NCBI GenBank assembly: GCA_946902875.1
Contig: OX336339.1
Span: 23,653,349-23,717,348, forward strand
Length of the DNA stretch: 64,000 bases
Reading direction: 5' to 3'
Source of the DNA: Nematopogon swammerdamellus
Taxonomy: Eukaryota; Arthropoda; Insecta; Lepidoptera; Adelidae
The notes under the pieces were generated by a model that was not told where the DNA came from, made no database searches, and saw only the letters and a list, made by a program, of their open reading frames with translations. A program made the translations under genes and the position numbers. Each line of letters begins with the position of its first letter. Positions within the stretch are counted from its first letter, which is position 1. This document shows, in pieces, positions 10,700 to 22,551 of the stretch.

Positions 10700-11117
10700 C
10701 TTCCCTTTGAATCAAGAGCAAGGTTGCCCCGCGTGCCAGGCGCCACTGAAACGTGGCCCTTTCGTTTTGCCCCAGCAGGCTCGTACGGATTTTGGATCGT
10801 GGGTTCGAAGCACGCCTCTGAATTTACTAATACTGCCACTAGAGACCTGTTCTTGTGGGCCTTGCTCTTACTTCACTATATTTCTGGGTTGGCGGAGGAG
10901 AAATAAAAGTATATCTAACATATTATTATTTTTTCACATCAGCCTAAAAACTAACAACTTTACATTTTATATGATCCTTTTTTACTATTATTCTCAAAAA
11001 AAAACTAGCAACTTTACACTTTATATTATTCTTTTAGATTTACCATTATTCTCACACAAAAAAACGATCAACTTTACACTTTATATTGTTCTTCTAGAAG
11101 ATTTTCTTTGCCGCTGA
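10700..11117. repeat. Repeat debris with a degenerate tandem array
   Basis: 10720-10905 reads as gene-like on either strand (minus frame contains RACWGKTKGPRFSG) and resembles dispersed repeat sequence. 10950-11105 holds three imperfect copies of a roughly 65-bp unit with 'aactttacactttatatt'. Confidence 0.4.
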
Positions 11118-11432
11118 TGGCCCAAATTCCTTATAGTATGCTCAGTTTGCATATTTACTCTTACAACTTTAATTAATTTAATTAGGTACAAGGCGGGCTT
11201 GCCGACTTTACTTCTTACCACTGTCAGTCTTGAGAGAGACATCAGAGTTTCGCTTTTTTTTTCAAACAAAAATCAATGAGATGACGATGATGCATTTTGT
11301 CGTTTCAAAACAAACAAAGTAACTTACTCCATGACCATCCCTTACATATTTATTATCAGTATTGATTGTTTTGGTTTGTTGTGCACTTGACCAGGACAGG
11401 AGTTTTAATTTAAGCAACGCTCGATAACTTGT

Positions 11433-12640
11433 TTATGATTTTATGATACGGACGTGGAAGCAGTTGTTAAATGTCAGTTGGTGTGAACTGGCGTGTGCTG
11501 GTACAGGTAATGAGGAATAAGTGAGCGAGTTGACTGTAAAGCGGTGATGATTAAGCCTGATATGAAGGAGGTTGATTGTTTCGCCGATGTAGTATGATGG
11601 GCAATGTCTGCATTATACAGGTAGACGCAGTTTGATGTTTTGCAAGTGGAGTATGGTTGGGCGTAGAGTCGATTATGTGCGTTTGTGAGTTGTATTATGG
11701 ATGCGGTATTGATGAGTGGACATGTTTTGCAGCGAGGATGATTGCAAGGTGAGGTGCCGGATGGTGAGGAGTTTGTGGCTGGTGGATACTGCGGTTTAGT
11801 TTTAGAGCATTCCCCTAGAGACCCCTCCCTTGCCCCTTACTAGGTGGTAGGCTCAAATTGTAGCCGACTGGGTAGATACCACCGTACCGTACTGGATGTA
11901 AGATGGCCGCATAGCAACCTCGGTTGTGTTCTCCTCTAGTCCAGTATAGCCAGCAATCCAGGGAAGTCTCCGGTATGGCACCATATTGGTGTGACATATT
12001 CTCATACACATTCATATACACATTCATATACACATATTCTCGCAGGTGATATTGGCTAGTCAGAGCATGTGCTTTGGCCCCTCTAACTCAGCCACCCATA
12101 CAGGATTACATTAAAAAAAGAGAGAGAGTATAGAACGCAAATTTCTATTTTGTTTGAATGCTATGGGTGGTGTGGTTGGGATTAGGCCTTTTGTATCTGT
12201 GTTGTTATTGAGAATCGGAAGATATTCTTTGATCAATTTTCTTAACTTATGGGCACCATGAAAGTATGTAGTAATGAATCTTAAAATGTCTTTGTCTTTG
12301 TTGTTTATTCTTGGATATGGTTTTTTGTTGTATATTTGTTTTACAAGCAGTTTCTGAGGATTATTTCTTTCTTTTAGTGCATTGTAAATTTTGTCTTGAT
12401 ATTGTGTTAATGTGTGTGGATGATTACAGATTTTGCGTCCACGGATTGAGAGCGAATAGGGTATAGAGCGTTTTGTATGGGATGGATGGCAGCTATTGAA
12501 ATCTAGGTACTGTAGCTTATTTGTTTCTTTGATATGGACTGATGTGATGATTTGATTGTGAGGTCGACATCTAGAAATGTAATGGATTTTTGTGATTTGG
12601 TATGGGTGAACGATGAGATACTGCGCTGGTAGACACTACG
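11433..12640 (-). mobile_element. Penelope-like retroelement fragment (RT end plus GIY-YIG endonuclease), split by a SINE
   Basis: The minus strand holds a long coding stretch without a usable start. KSITFLDVDLTI near 12590 and, after a frame change, LDFNSCHPSHTKRSIPYSL near 12500 match the end of Penelope-type RTs. The frame stays open for about 130 codons to the RNLRSIL region near 12130. An S2 SINE interrupts at 11812-12118. Coding resumes with SGTSPCNHPRCKTCPL, shifts once more, and reads YYIGETINLLHIRLNHHR (YYIGET at 11595-11578), the GIY-YIG catalytic region of canonical Penelope elements. It ends at TAA 11435-11433. The 5' part is missing where a Helitron-like repeat begins at about 12640. 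A relic, not active. Confidence 0.75.
11812..12118 (+). mobile_element. SINE S2 inserted in the Penelope-like element
   Basis: 'cttgccccttactaggtggt' through 'gccacccatacaggattaca' and A-tail; the retroelement reading frame resumes on each side. It carries a small internal 'cacattcatata' expansion. Confidence 0.65.
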
Positions 12641-13118
12641 TATGATAGTAAAAGTAAATTGACGATTTTTATAAATCTTTTCTGTATGTATGTTCCTTGT
12701 TAACTCTTAAATCAATCATCCGAATTCGATTAAACTTAGTACACGCACATTTAACTATAGGTACGTAACACAGGATATCATAAATTAATACTAATAATAA
12801 ATCTGTAAGGGATGGTCATGGAGTAAGTTACTTGGTTTTATGACTTGTTTTAACTCTATGTATGACACTAAAACTAAATTGACGATTTTTATAAATCTTT
12901 TCTGTATGTATGTATGTATCCATAACTCTTAAACCGATCATCCGAATTCATTGAAACTTAGTACAAGCACATTTACGTATACGAGACACAGGATAGGCTA
13001 AATAAAATCAAATTGCCGTTACGCTAAGATGCGGCTCTCATAAAAACCGAATTGTTCCGCGCGCCAAAATAAACGTATGGATGAATTTCACGCGAGCGAA
13101 GCCGCGGGCAAAAGCTAT
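12640..13118 (+). mobile_element. Two Helitron-like copies, first truncated, second complete
   Basis: 12640-12780 is a partial copy cut into the Penelope-like element; 12788-13118 runs from 'actaataataaatctgtaag' to 'gccgcgggcaaaagcta'. Confidence 0.55.
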
Positions 13119-13286
13119 GCTAAATAAATATATAATAAATGCCTACAATATGTATCAACCACATATGATTGTGAATTTGTTAATTAGGTTGATGACCACT
13201 TTCAACTTGGAACGCCTCAATTACTATACTTACCTATTTGGATGATAAGATTCCCGAGAATAAAAATCTGTTTAAAAAAAAAAATA

Positions 13287-13292
13287 TTTATT
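13287..13292 (-). terminator. Gene B polyadenylation signal
   Basis: AATAAA on the minus strand about 45 bases after the stop. The surrounding 3' UTR matches that of gene C. Confidence 0.6.
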
Positions 13293-16200
13293 TACGACTA
13301 TAATTATGTACATGGTGTTAAAATTACGCTTTCTGACTACCACCAGCCGCTGCCGCCTCCGTAACCGCCGTAGCTTCGGCCGAAACCGCCGCCGAAACCG
13401 TGACCGCCGCCGCTGTATCCGTGGCCGCCGCCGAAACCGTGTCCGCCGCTGAAACCGTGCCCGCCGCCGAAACCGTGGCCGCCGCCGAAACCGTGGCCGC
13501 CTCCGCCGTAGCCTCCGTGGCCGCCGCCGTACCCTCCGTGGCCGCCGCCGTAGCTACGGACGAAACCGCCGCCGTAGCCTCCGTGGCCTCCGCCGAAGCC
13601 TCCGTGACCACCTGTGAGAAGACAAAATTCCGTTTACACATGAAACAAAACAAAAAAACTATTTATAAAAAATATAAAAACCGACTTCAAAAACGTATGA
13701 AATAAAAAAAAATCGAACACTAGAGTTGAAGGCGGTGCAAAAGAAGGCTACACAAAATCACAAAAGGATATCATCCACTAATTTTTTTTCATCCATCATT
13801 TTTGCTTGCTTTCGCACCGCCTTCAACTCTAGGGTTCAATTTTTTTTATATCATACATTTTTGAAATCCGTTTTGATATTTTTTATAAATACTTTTTTAT
13901 TTCACAGTTTTTTTTTTGTAATTTTTTGTTAGTAGTTGCTTCGGCCTCGCGATTCCGCCTCGCTTTTATTTCATTCTTTTTAGTGTTTTTTTTTTATGGA
14001 TACTGACACGGTTGGCTACATCACCTACAACTCCCGTGATGTCAGCCCATAACACCGGGTGATCTTGGTGCCACGTCAGCCTTCCCTTCGGTCGTGCCGG
14101 CTACACTGAACTGGACGGAAAACACAAACTATTTACATAGCCGTTTCGACCGACCTTTCATTCAGTGCGGTGGTACCAACCCGGGCAGGTTAAACCCTAC
14201 CACCTAGTAATATAAGAAGGGAGTCATATCCCTTTAGTAATCAATACTAATAATAAATCTGTAAGGGATGGTCATGAAGTAAGTTAATTTGTTTTATGAG
14301 ATATTGCGTTTGTTGACTCTATGTATGTATGATACTAAAACTAAATTGACGATTTTTATTGTATGTATGTACGTATGTGTGATCCTCCATAACTCTTAAA
14401 CCGATCATCTTAACTCGATGAAACTTAGTACAAGTACATTTGATTATACGGGACACAGGATAGGCTAAATAAAATTCAGTTCCGGTTACACTGAGATGTG
14501 GCTCTCATACAAACCGAATTGTTCCGCGCGCTTTATTCCGAAATCCGAATTATTCTTTTTAATTTATAGGGTTCCGTATGCGGTACGGGCCCTTATTACT
14601 AAGCCAAGGCCGTCTGTCTGTCCGACCGTCCGTCTGTCTGTCCGTCCGTCCGTCCGTCCGTCCGTCTATCCCAGGCTTGTATCTCTTGAACCGTAATAGG
14701 TAGCCCGTTGAAATTTTCACAGAATTATGGTCGATATAATCACAAATAATAAAAATAAGAAAAAGTAAAAAATTCACGGGGGTTCCCATAGAAGAAACTA
14801 AAAAGTGTATGCGCGCGCGCCATCTACCGAATAGAGTATGAAGCATTTTAACTAATCATTAATTTTAACTATAATCCATAAGCACAAATCCATATATGGA
14901 CACTTTGCTGGTTTAGATGTGTTCTATTAGTTACTGTTTTAATGTACTATGTATAACTGTTTGTTGTCCCAAATAATAAATAGATAAATAAAAAATAAAT
15001 AAAACTAATATGAAGCATTTCATAAGACGCCATCGAGATGGCGTGGGTGGCGCTAGTCATGGCATGGCGATACGGAACCCTCGATGCGCGAGTTCGACTC
15101 GCACTTGGCCGGTTTTTATTTATTTATTTATTTTTAAATACTAATTTCACGCGAGCAAATCCGCGGGCAAAATCTAGTTAAAATTAACTTTGCACTTCTC
15201 TGAAAAGTTTGGAACGGGTGAGTTCTATTACAGGGCGGTGAGTTAATGGCGAAACGTGAACTCATGCGAAAAAGAAGTGTGAGACCGAGAAAGCGATTGT
15301 GGGAGTGAAGCAAGAGAGAACGAGAGAGAAGAGAACTTCACTCGAAATAAACTCATGAATCTTTCATCCCTAGCATAATAATTGACGTAGCGTCTCCATG
15401 GCCGCCCCCCCATAACTGCCCCCGTAGCCGCCCCCGAAGCCTCCGTATCCGACTCCGCCGTAATAGCCCAGGTTTCCGTCGCTGACTGCTGCTACGATCG
15501 CGGCGAGGCAGATAAGTTATTTATAAATGCATAAACCCCATATCGACATACCATGTCCATGGCCGCCCCCGAAGCTTCCGCCATAGTGGCCCCCGTAGCC
15601 GCCGCCATGGCCGCCCCCGTAGCCCCCGTGGCCGCCCCCGTAGCCCCCGTGGCCGCCTCCGCCGTAATAGGCCAAGTTGCCGGCGCTAACTGCTGCTACG
15701 ATCACGGCGAGGCAGATGAGGACCTGTAACATAATATGTAAATGTCACGATTGATACCTTTGTCTATAAGTATATCACTTCCCTTATTTTATTAAGTGGT
15801 AGCATCCATCCGGATTGGCTCTACCCTACCGCACTACGCACCGGATTAAGGTGGATATAAATGGCTATGAAAAAAATAGTTCGTATTTTCCGTTCAGTTA
15901 TAGCTTATAGCATCTATATTACCAAAGGGTGATGGGATTACATCACGGATGTGTAAAAAGCGTTCATGGAATTTGTATGTACAAAAAATATACATATTTA
16001 TATATTTATGTAATAATAAAAATGTCCTTAGATTATTCCGACTAGTTTTTTAGTTAATAAATATGATAATTAATGTGTTTTGATTTTATTTTAAACCTAT
16101 TATTAGTTACTTCTTGAATATGTTAATTTTTTTATAAAGAGATTACTTTTTGGGCGATGTAAAAAAAATAATATAACAATATGCACGGAAACAAAACATT

Positions 16201-18145
16201 TGCCAGAAATATTTTAGAAGTATAGCATATAACTCTTAAGGGGGAAAGAAGACTCAAACCGTGCTACCCGAGCACTGATGATTGAAACACGAACCGTATG
16301 CAAATGTAAATAGGTGCGAGATTCATTCTACTCGTGCTGTGGCTGATACGTCGCGCCGACACGTGTTGGAAAGATGGAAAAAAACTATTTTTTACCTAAG
16401 ATTGTAGGGAAAAATATTATCTATATTTCTATGAGGGTTGGGTAGGTATTGAAAAAGATTATGCTTTTCAAGAGAATTTAACTTGAAAGTACAATTTTCG
16501 TACATTTCGTAATATTATTTAGATTTATTTAACACTTTTCCAAAGTAGTAAAATATATTTTTTGCTATGTTTGTTTATTAAAAACCAGTACATATTTTTG
16601 ACGTGATAACGTCTTATAAATTGATGAACACCGGCTGCACGCACGAATATCACGTCACGTTCCATCTGAGCCTGTGTGTGCAAGCGAGAGCGCGTAACAA
16701 GCGATAAAGAGACACAATCGGCCCAAGCGTCGGCTTGTAAAAGTACCAGGGCCGCAGAAATTAAAACAAGGTTACTCGTACCTTATTATCTGGCCGGTCG
16801 GAAAATATTTCAAATTTAGAATATTCATGAAACAAGGGTTGTATGACGTTATCACGTAAAACTATCGTCCGTAAACCGACTTTACAGACAACCAATTTTT
16901 TTTTATCTTTACCAATAGCTCAACAATTTCGTTTAAAGTTGAACTTTTGAGTCTTATTTGCGCCTTAAGTTAAATGTTAACCGGTTTATCCTCTGCGCTT
17001 GCGTCACACATTTCTCCCGCTGTTGGAAAAGACGAATAACAAGTTTGTCTACGGTCTAGTTAAATGAAGCCATCTGTAATCGTGTTCCACGCTACAAGGT
17101 CGCACCATAACGTGATCTACTTTAATTTCGCACTTCATGAATACGCACTGCTTGCCGGGGTTAATGACTTGCTTGATCTTTCATCTTCTGATTATGAATG
17201 CAGGACATGTCAGCTTCGGTAGCTCAGTGGTGCGGTCGGTCGACTGTTGTTAAGCACACCTGGGCGCGGTCAGTACTTTGATGGGTGACCGCTCGATCTT
17301 TGGAGGCTGACCGTGGTTCGGATTCCACGTAAAACTGTAGGTCCGTTCCCTTATTACCTTACTGGGTGGTAGGGTTTATCCCACCCGGGTTGATACCACT
17401 GCACAGAATGAAACCTCGGTCGAAACGGCTATGTAAATAGTTCGTATTTTCCGTCGAGTTCAGAGTAGCCGACATGAAATGAAGGGAAGCACTGACATGG
17501 CACCTAGTTCACCCGGTGTTATGGGCTGACATCGCGGATGTTGTAGCTGATGTAGCCATGTAGCTGATGTTTCTATAAAAAACAATTATAGAAAATAGCA
17601 CAATGCCCTTTGGCGAGCGATTCCAAACATAGTCTGTTGCATGTAGCTTTAAAAAGAAAATATGTTTAATAGGAGAACAGCAATTACTTGGGTGAAATAA
17701 AATTATAGCATCTTTGTTATATATAATTATGTTGTGAATAAGAAAACATTTTTAATTTCTTAAAAATCGTTTCTTCAAATTTATATCACATCTTCGGAAC
17801 CCTCTGAATAATTTAGTTTAAAGGTTAATATGTCGACAGCGGCCTTTATTATTCTCACCAAATTTGGCAACACCAACTAAATCCTTTGTCTGATTCTTTG
17901 TCCAAAATCTGTTAAACAACCCTTCAGTTCACTTTTATAAATGTATTCGTTTTCAGTGTACATTTTTCACCACTTAAATATTATATAGTTCTTATTTTAA
18001 TTTTCGAATGTTAAAAATGAACGAGTTCAAAATATCAAGTTTGCGACACCACCACCGAGTTAGTTGTATAGTTGGAAGTGATGTTGATACCTTCATGTTT
18101 GCAGGATGCACTGATACACCGTTGGACAAGGAGTGCGGTTATATA
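13287..18145 (-). CDS. Gene B: small secreted glycine-rich protein, complete three-exon gene
   Basis: Complete minus-strand model: exon 1 (Met-Lys) at 18112-18091, exon 2 at 15723-15552, exon 3 at 13611-13337. Phases are 0 and then 1; the split codon reads Gly across the exon 2/3 junction, and the frame stays open to TAG. The predicted precursor is about 150 residues: signal peptide MKVLICLAVIVAAVSA, then GGYGGGH/GGHGF-type repeats, ending Gly-Ser-Gly-Trp-Trp. It has no Cys and no recognisable domain. Such compositions are typical of insect glycine-rich cuticle or other structural secretions, but the exact role cannot be read from sequence. Introns are full of SINEs, Helitron-like and other repeats. 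An AATAAA signal sits about 45 bases past the stop. Confidence 0.78.
13337..13611 (-). CDS. Gene B exon 3 (terminal Gly-rich exon)
   Basis: The acceptor TTGTCTTCTCACAG ends at 13612. The first two bases complete a Gly codon, then 90 codons run to TAG at 13339-13337. The protein is GGH, GGFGGGH and GHGFGGGH repeats with one FVRSYGGG block, ending GSGWW. The long Ala/Thr and Thr/Val frames over the same bases are other-frame shadows of this repeat. Confidence 0.8.
13655..13925. repeat. Foldback element
   Basis: Arms carry 'agagttgaaggcggtgcaaa' and its reverse at 13817; lies beside gene B exon 3's acceptor. Confidence 0.6.
13994..14229 (-). mobile_element. SINE S1, head missing
   Basis: Tail and body only; lies in gene B intron 2 next to a foldback repeat. 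Confidence 0.6.
14245..15177 (+). mobile_element. Helitron-like element split by repeat R
   Basis: 5' part 14245-14535, 3' end 15140-15177 ('cgcgggcaaaatctagtt'). Confidence 0.5.
14555..15130 (-). repeat. Dispersed repeat R nested in a Helitron-like element
   Basis: Full reverse copy with a long GTCC/GTCT tract, splitting the Helitron-like element at 14245-15177. Confidence 0.58.
15366..15530 (-). pseudogene. Broken second copy of gene B exon 2
   Basis: Homologous to the broken copy at 2302-2500. It lacks the acceptor and donor, and a run of seven C on the plus strand disturbs the frame. Confidence 0.6.
15552..15723 (-). CDS. Gene B exon 2
   Basis: Preceded by TTACAG and followed by donor GTATGTCG (from 15551). 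The 172 nt code the signal-peptide core, AGNLAYYGGGG and GGYGGGH/GGHYGGSF repeats. It is 21 nt longer than the exon in genes A and C, by seven extra Gly-rich codons. Confidence 0.8.
15795..16085. other. Conserved intron 1 segment of gene B
   Basis: Counterpart of 3415-3700. Confidence 0.5.
17211..17575 (+). mobile_element. SINE S1, full length, gene B intron 1
   Basis: Head with A box, 'gttaagcacacctgggcgcg' and 'gatgggtgaccgc' (5S), shared body, 'gatgtagcc' tail. Confidence 0.7.
18091..18112 (-). CDS. Gene B exon 1 (5' UTR plus Met-Lys)
   Basis: ATG AAG at 18096-18091 with donor GTATCAAC from 18090. The leader and initiator are the same as in gene A. Intron 1 is about 2.4 kb and ends at the TTACAG before 15723. 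Confidence 0.75.
18110..18145 (-). promoter_or_regulatory. Gene B core promoter
   Basis: TATATAA at 18145-18139 and TCAGT at 18114-18110 on the minus strand, with the same spacing as in genes A and C. Conservation continues upstream to about 18240, where a LINE 3' end is inserted. Confidence 0.74.
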
Positions 18146-18240
18146 GCTAGCTTCTAGCAGAGAAGAGGTGGTCCCCGTCGCCACCGTCGCACCACCAAAC
18201 GCGTGTTTTTGCCACTCGCGGGATCGCTATGAGAGCCTGA

Positions 18241-18545
18241 ACCCTATGTTCTTTGTACTTTATTATCTTTTTTAAAGATAATTTTATACTTATTATTTTT
18301 ATTTTTTATTAGATGTAGTATGTTATAGTTAACATAATTAAAAATTTGCATTTAAGTTATATTTAAGCATTTTTTAAAAAAAGCTCTGTAATGTTTCTTG
18401 TCCGATTCTTCCTTATAGATTGCATTGCTGAACGGGATAAAACAAAAACTATGACGAACCATACTGAATATGCATATGTCTCAATGTAATATTGTTATTG
18501 TTGTGTGTTCTTTATGGCGAAATAAATATCTGAATCTGAATCTGA
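18241..18545 (+). mobile_element. LINE 3' end with TGAATC tail inserted in gene B promoter region
   Basis: Interrupts sequence that is continuous upstream of gene A (near 5467). Ends 'aaataaatatctgaatctga' with repeated 'tgaatc', a LINE-type tail. A copy of its last 130 bases is at 60195-60328. Confidence 0.55.
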
Positions 18546-18632
18546 AAATATTCGCTAATATCTAGCCATGACTGGGACAGAACCAGACATTACTCTAAAA
18601 TTTCAAATGAAAACAAAATTATTCCTTTTTAG

Positions 18633-18955
18633 GGTTCCGTACCCGTCGTAAGGGACCCTATTACTAAGCCTACGCCGTCTGTTTGTCTGTCTGTCCGTAT
18701 TTCCGAGGGCTGTATCTCTTGAACCGTAATAGGTAGCCCGTTGAAATTTTCACAGAATATGTGTTATTATAGCCAAAAATAAGAAAAAGTAAAACATTCA
18801 CGGGGTCCCTAAGAAACTAAAAGTGTGTGTGCGCCATCTTCGGAAAAAAGTATGAAGCATTTTAACTAATACATAGATGGCGTGAGTGGCGCTGACCATG
18901 ATATGGCGATACGGAACCCTCGGTGCGCGAGTTCGACTCGCACTTGGGCGGTTTT
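18633..18955 (-). repeat. Dispersed repeat R
   Basis: Counterpart of 5708-6018 upstream of gene B. Confidence 0.58.
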
Positions 18956-19080
18956 TTTTCGAAATCTTTCTTGTGTCGTACGGCGAAAATAAGAAACCGT
19001 CTTCCGGTGTGTGTTACCACCTATAACCTGGGGATCTTCAAAAGGCGTGTCAATAAATTAGATGACGACCTTTTCGTCCG
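18955..19080 (+). pseudogene. LINE C-terminal remnant upstream of gene B
   Basis: LCRTAKIRNRLPVCV and YNLGIFKRRVN, same fragment as at 6020-6140. Confidence 0.45.
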
Positions 19081-19306
19081 CCTCATAGCCGGCATGCCGC
19101 CTATCTCAGCGTGGTTTTACGAGAAGTATTTGGCACAGACACCCACACCGGCTGTCTATAAAAAAATCGTATCTTTAGTCTTTCAGCTCCTCCGTCATAA
19201 TATGTATCTTTCTTTCCGCCACACACCTAGCAGTTATCATACCCAGAAGGTATTGTGTTACAAAATACCTAGAGGCATTAAGTGTCATCTTTTGCCCATA
19301 CTTTTT

Positions 19307-19672
19307 CAGCCTCGGTAGCTCAGTGGTGCGATCGGTCGACTGTTATTAAGCAACCCTGAGCGCGGTCAGTACTTGGATGGGTGACCGATCGACCGATGGA
19401 GGTTGACCGTGGTTCGGATTCCACGTAAAACTGTAGGTTCCTTCCCTTCTTACCTTACTAGGTGGTAGAGTTTATTCCGCCCGCGTTTTTCCACCGCACT
19501 GAATGAAACGTCGGTCGAAACGGCTAATGTAAATAGTTCGTGTTTTCCGTCCAGTTTAGTGTAGCCGACATGAAATGAAGGGAAGCACTGACATGGCACC
19601 TATTTCACCCGGTGTTATGGGCTGACATCATGGATATTGTAGCTAATCGTGTCAGTTTCCATAAAAAAAAAA
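19307..19672 (+). mobile_element. SINE S1, full length
   Basis: Complete head, body and A-rich end; upstream of gene B. Confidence 0.7.
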
Positions 19673-19996
19673 ATACATATTTTATTTGAGTGCAATAAAT
19701 ATATATACAATACAATATCCAGACTTGATACGCACAGTGCGTGTGCTGTATGGATTTCTTGGCGTTATTATTATTGCATATCACCTGCAGGCGTGACCTA
19801 CTGCGCTTCTAAATGTTTGATAAATTATTGCAAACAAAATCAATTTATTTCGTATATGAATTTTTGTGAAATATTTTTCGTTTTTACCCGACTGAGCGAA
19901 GCAAAAAGTAGGGTAATGTTTTTCGAATATATATAATGCATGTATGTCTATTTCTATGTCACGCGCTGCAGTCTAAACGGTTTGATGGATTTTTAA

Positions 19997-20265
19997 CCCC
20001 CGACGAAAAAAACGGAGGGGTGTTATAAGTTTGACGTGTGTGTGTGTGTGTGTGTGTGTCTGTCGGTCTGTGGCATCGTAGCTCCCAAACGGATGGACCG
20101 ATTTGGATGCGGTTTTTTTTAATTAGGAAGCTTGTTTAATCGGGATGGTTCTTAGCTATGTTTGTAATCAAGTAATCAAGTAATAAAAAAAATTATTGTC
20201 TTAAAAAGTGGACCGATTTTCATGCGGTTTTTTATAACATAAGAAGTGACGTTAGATTCGTCTTA
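19997..20265 (+). repeat. Repeat P with (TG)n
   Basis: Begins 'ccccgacgaaaaaaacggag', has (TG)n at 20036-20060, 'accgatttggatgcggtttt' and 'gtaatcaagtaatcaagtaa'. Confidence 0.55.
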
Positions 20266-20282
20266 ATTGTGGGAGTGACATC

Positions 20283-21118
20283 ATTACTAATAATAAATCT
20301 GTAAGGGATGGTCATGGAGAAAGTTACTTTGTTTTATTAACCCCGACGAAAAAAACGGAGGGTGTTATAAGTTTGACGTGTGTGTGTGTGTGTGTGTGTC
20401 TGGCTGTGGCATCGTAGCTCCGAAACAGATGGACCGATTTGGATGCGGTTTTTTTTTATTAGGAAGCTTGTCTAATCGGGATGGTTCTTAGCAATTTTTT
20501 TTTAATCAAGTAATTAATTAATAAAAAAAATATTATCTTAGAAAGTGGGCTGATTTGCATGCGGTTTTTTTTAAAAAGCTTGAAATAAAAGTTAAATTAC
20601 AAATTAAAAAACCCCGACCCTTAAAAAGTCAAAAATTATTTCCGTTTACTTACATAAAGGAGTCGGGAGACCGCTAAGTAAATAAAATATATAAAACTCA
20701 GAGCTGCACGGGAATTTACTTAGCGAGTCCCCGACTCGACCGAAGTAAACGGAAATTATTTTTGATTTTTTAAGGGTCGGGGTTTTTTTTGGGATATTGC
20801 GTTTGTAGACTCAATGTATGATACTAAATCTAAATTGACGATTTTTAGAAATCTTTGTATGTATGTATGTATGTATGTATGTTCCTCCATAACTCTTAAA
20901 CCGATCATCCGAATTCGATGAAACTTAGTACAGTCACATTTGATTATACGGAACACAGGAAAGGCTAAATAAAATTCAGTTCCGGTTCCGCAAAGATGTA
21001 GCTTTCATACAAACGGAATTGTTCCGCACGCCGAAATAAAGGTACGGTAGCGTACTTACTTACTTTCTTCTTTTTAAATATGAATTTCACGCGAGCGAAG
21101 CCGCGGGCAAAAGCTAGT
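20283..21118 (+). mobile_element. Helitron-like element split by a P-type foldback element
   Basis: 5' end at 20283-20338, then the P element, then continuation 'ggatattgcgtttgtagact' to the 'caaaagctagt' end at 21118. Confidence 0.55.
20340..20790 (+). repeat. Repeat P with terminal foldback, nested in a Helitron-like element
   Basis: As 19997-20265, followed by an inverted repeat (20600-20790) whose arms carry 'accccgacccttaaaaagtc'. Confidence 0.58.
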
Positions 21119-21225
21119 CAGTTTAATAATAATGCAATTGCTTTCAGAACCATAAGTAAAACAGATTATTAAAAATAAAACAAAAACTGGACTGCGTAAA
21201 AAACCTAACAAAATAAGAAGAAAAA

Positions 21226-21516
21226 AAACCGGCCAAGTGCGAGTCGGACTCGCGCACCGAGGTTTCCGCATCACAAAAAAAACATTGAAAAAAACACGTT
21301 TCTTGTATGGGAACCCCCTTAATATTTTACTTTTTCTATTTTTTATAATTTGTTGTGATATCCGCCATAATAACACATGTTCTATGAAAATTTCAACGGG
21401 CTACCTATTACGGTTCAAGATATACAGCCCTCGGACGGACAGACGGACGGACAGACAGACAGACGGCGTAGGCTTAGTAATAGGCTTCCGTACGAGATAC
21501 GGAAACCTAACAAGTT
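21226..21516 (+). repeat. Dispersed repeat R
   Basis: Complete plus copy from 'ggccaagtgcgagtcggac'. Confidence 0.58.
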
Positions 21517-21532
21517 GGCAATTTATATTTTA

Positions 21533-21719
21533 CTAGCTGTGCCCGCGACTTCGTCCGCGTGAACTTATCTCGACGCCATCTACCGGGTTAAATTATATTT
21601 TCAAACCATCCAGGGACCCATTCAAATATACACACAAAATTTCATCCAAATCGGTCCAGCCGTTTAGGCCGAGTTAGGTGACAAACACACGTACAGAAGA
21701 ATTATATATATAAGGATGA
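21533..21719 (-). mobile_element. Short Helitron-like element, second subfamily
   Basis: Reverse copy beginning 'actagctgtgcccgcgactt' and ending near a TATA run. Confidence 0.5.
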
Positions 21720-21734
21720 AACCCCTCCACACTG

Positions 21735-22115
21735 TTGTTGTATTGTTTATTGATCATTCGTAAGGCAGTTAGGCTGCTCTCGAACTTGTCACAATTTGTT
21801 CTATCCGGTTCGATTACACCCACGAAGAAGAACCGACAAGAAACTTCGCAGGGTATTTTTTAAACATATTTTTACAACAATTTAGTGACTAGCCACATAA
21901 TAACACCGCCCATAGTCTATCTAAAACACAGCTTGAGAGCAAGATTAACAATTTTGCTGAGAGTTCTGACTACAAAGACTTATTAATTAAGTGAATCACG
22001 TGTAAAGAGCCTTTGTCAAACTTTGATACGTAATTTGTATCAACATAACTATGTTAGTATATTAAACTACAATGTAGTATAATTGTATTGTCAAAAATAA
22101 AAAATAAAAATATAT
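21735..22115 (-). repeat. LINE 3' end, same family as 2938-3350
   Basis: Shares the 'ccggttcgattacacccacg' block and the following 300 bases with the copy near gene A. Confidence 0.5.
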
Positions 22116-22551
22116 GAATATTTAAGATACCGTTAACCGCAGCAGTCTGGGAAGGTCCCGTGGTTCAGATATACATATATTATGTGCCCAGCACCAGGAT
22201 AGAGTAGGTCGAGAGAAACTCTGTGTTGGTTCCATGATCATTTATTTTCAAAGACACAATAAAACACAATCCCCTTCCAATGCTCCGCCCGCAGGCCACC
22301 GTCATACATTCCGAACACCACGCCAATGACGTTCAAGTGCGCGCGCAGACTACTGTCATACGTATCAGGTTCCTTATCCGTACTGCAGCCTATCTCTGGT
22401 ACGTTGACACGATGCGAGGTTTCACGCACGAGAAGCATGCCGCCTTCTCGAACGAGAAAACTCGCATTCGTGAAGCGTTCGTGGAACTGTTTACACTATT
22501 CCACATCTCGTTCGAGCTCGTCTGTGTTTCTCTGTTTTGACAGTTGCAAAA

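Noticed and set aside
13324..13705. Ala/Thr-rich minus-strand frame and Thr/Val-rich plus-strand frame
   Set aside because: They overlap gene B exon 3, whose splice site, phase and stop fit the Gly-rich frame shared with gene C.
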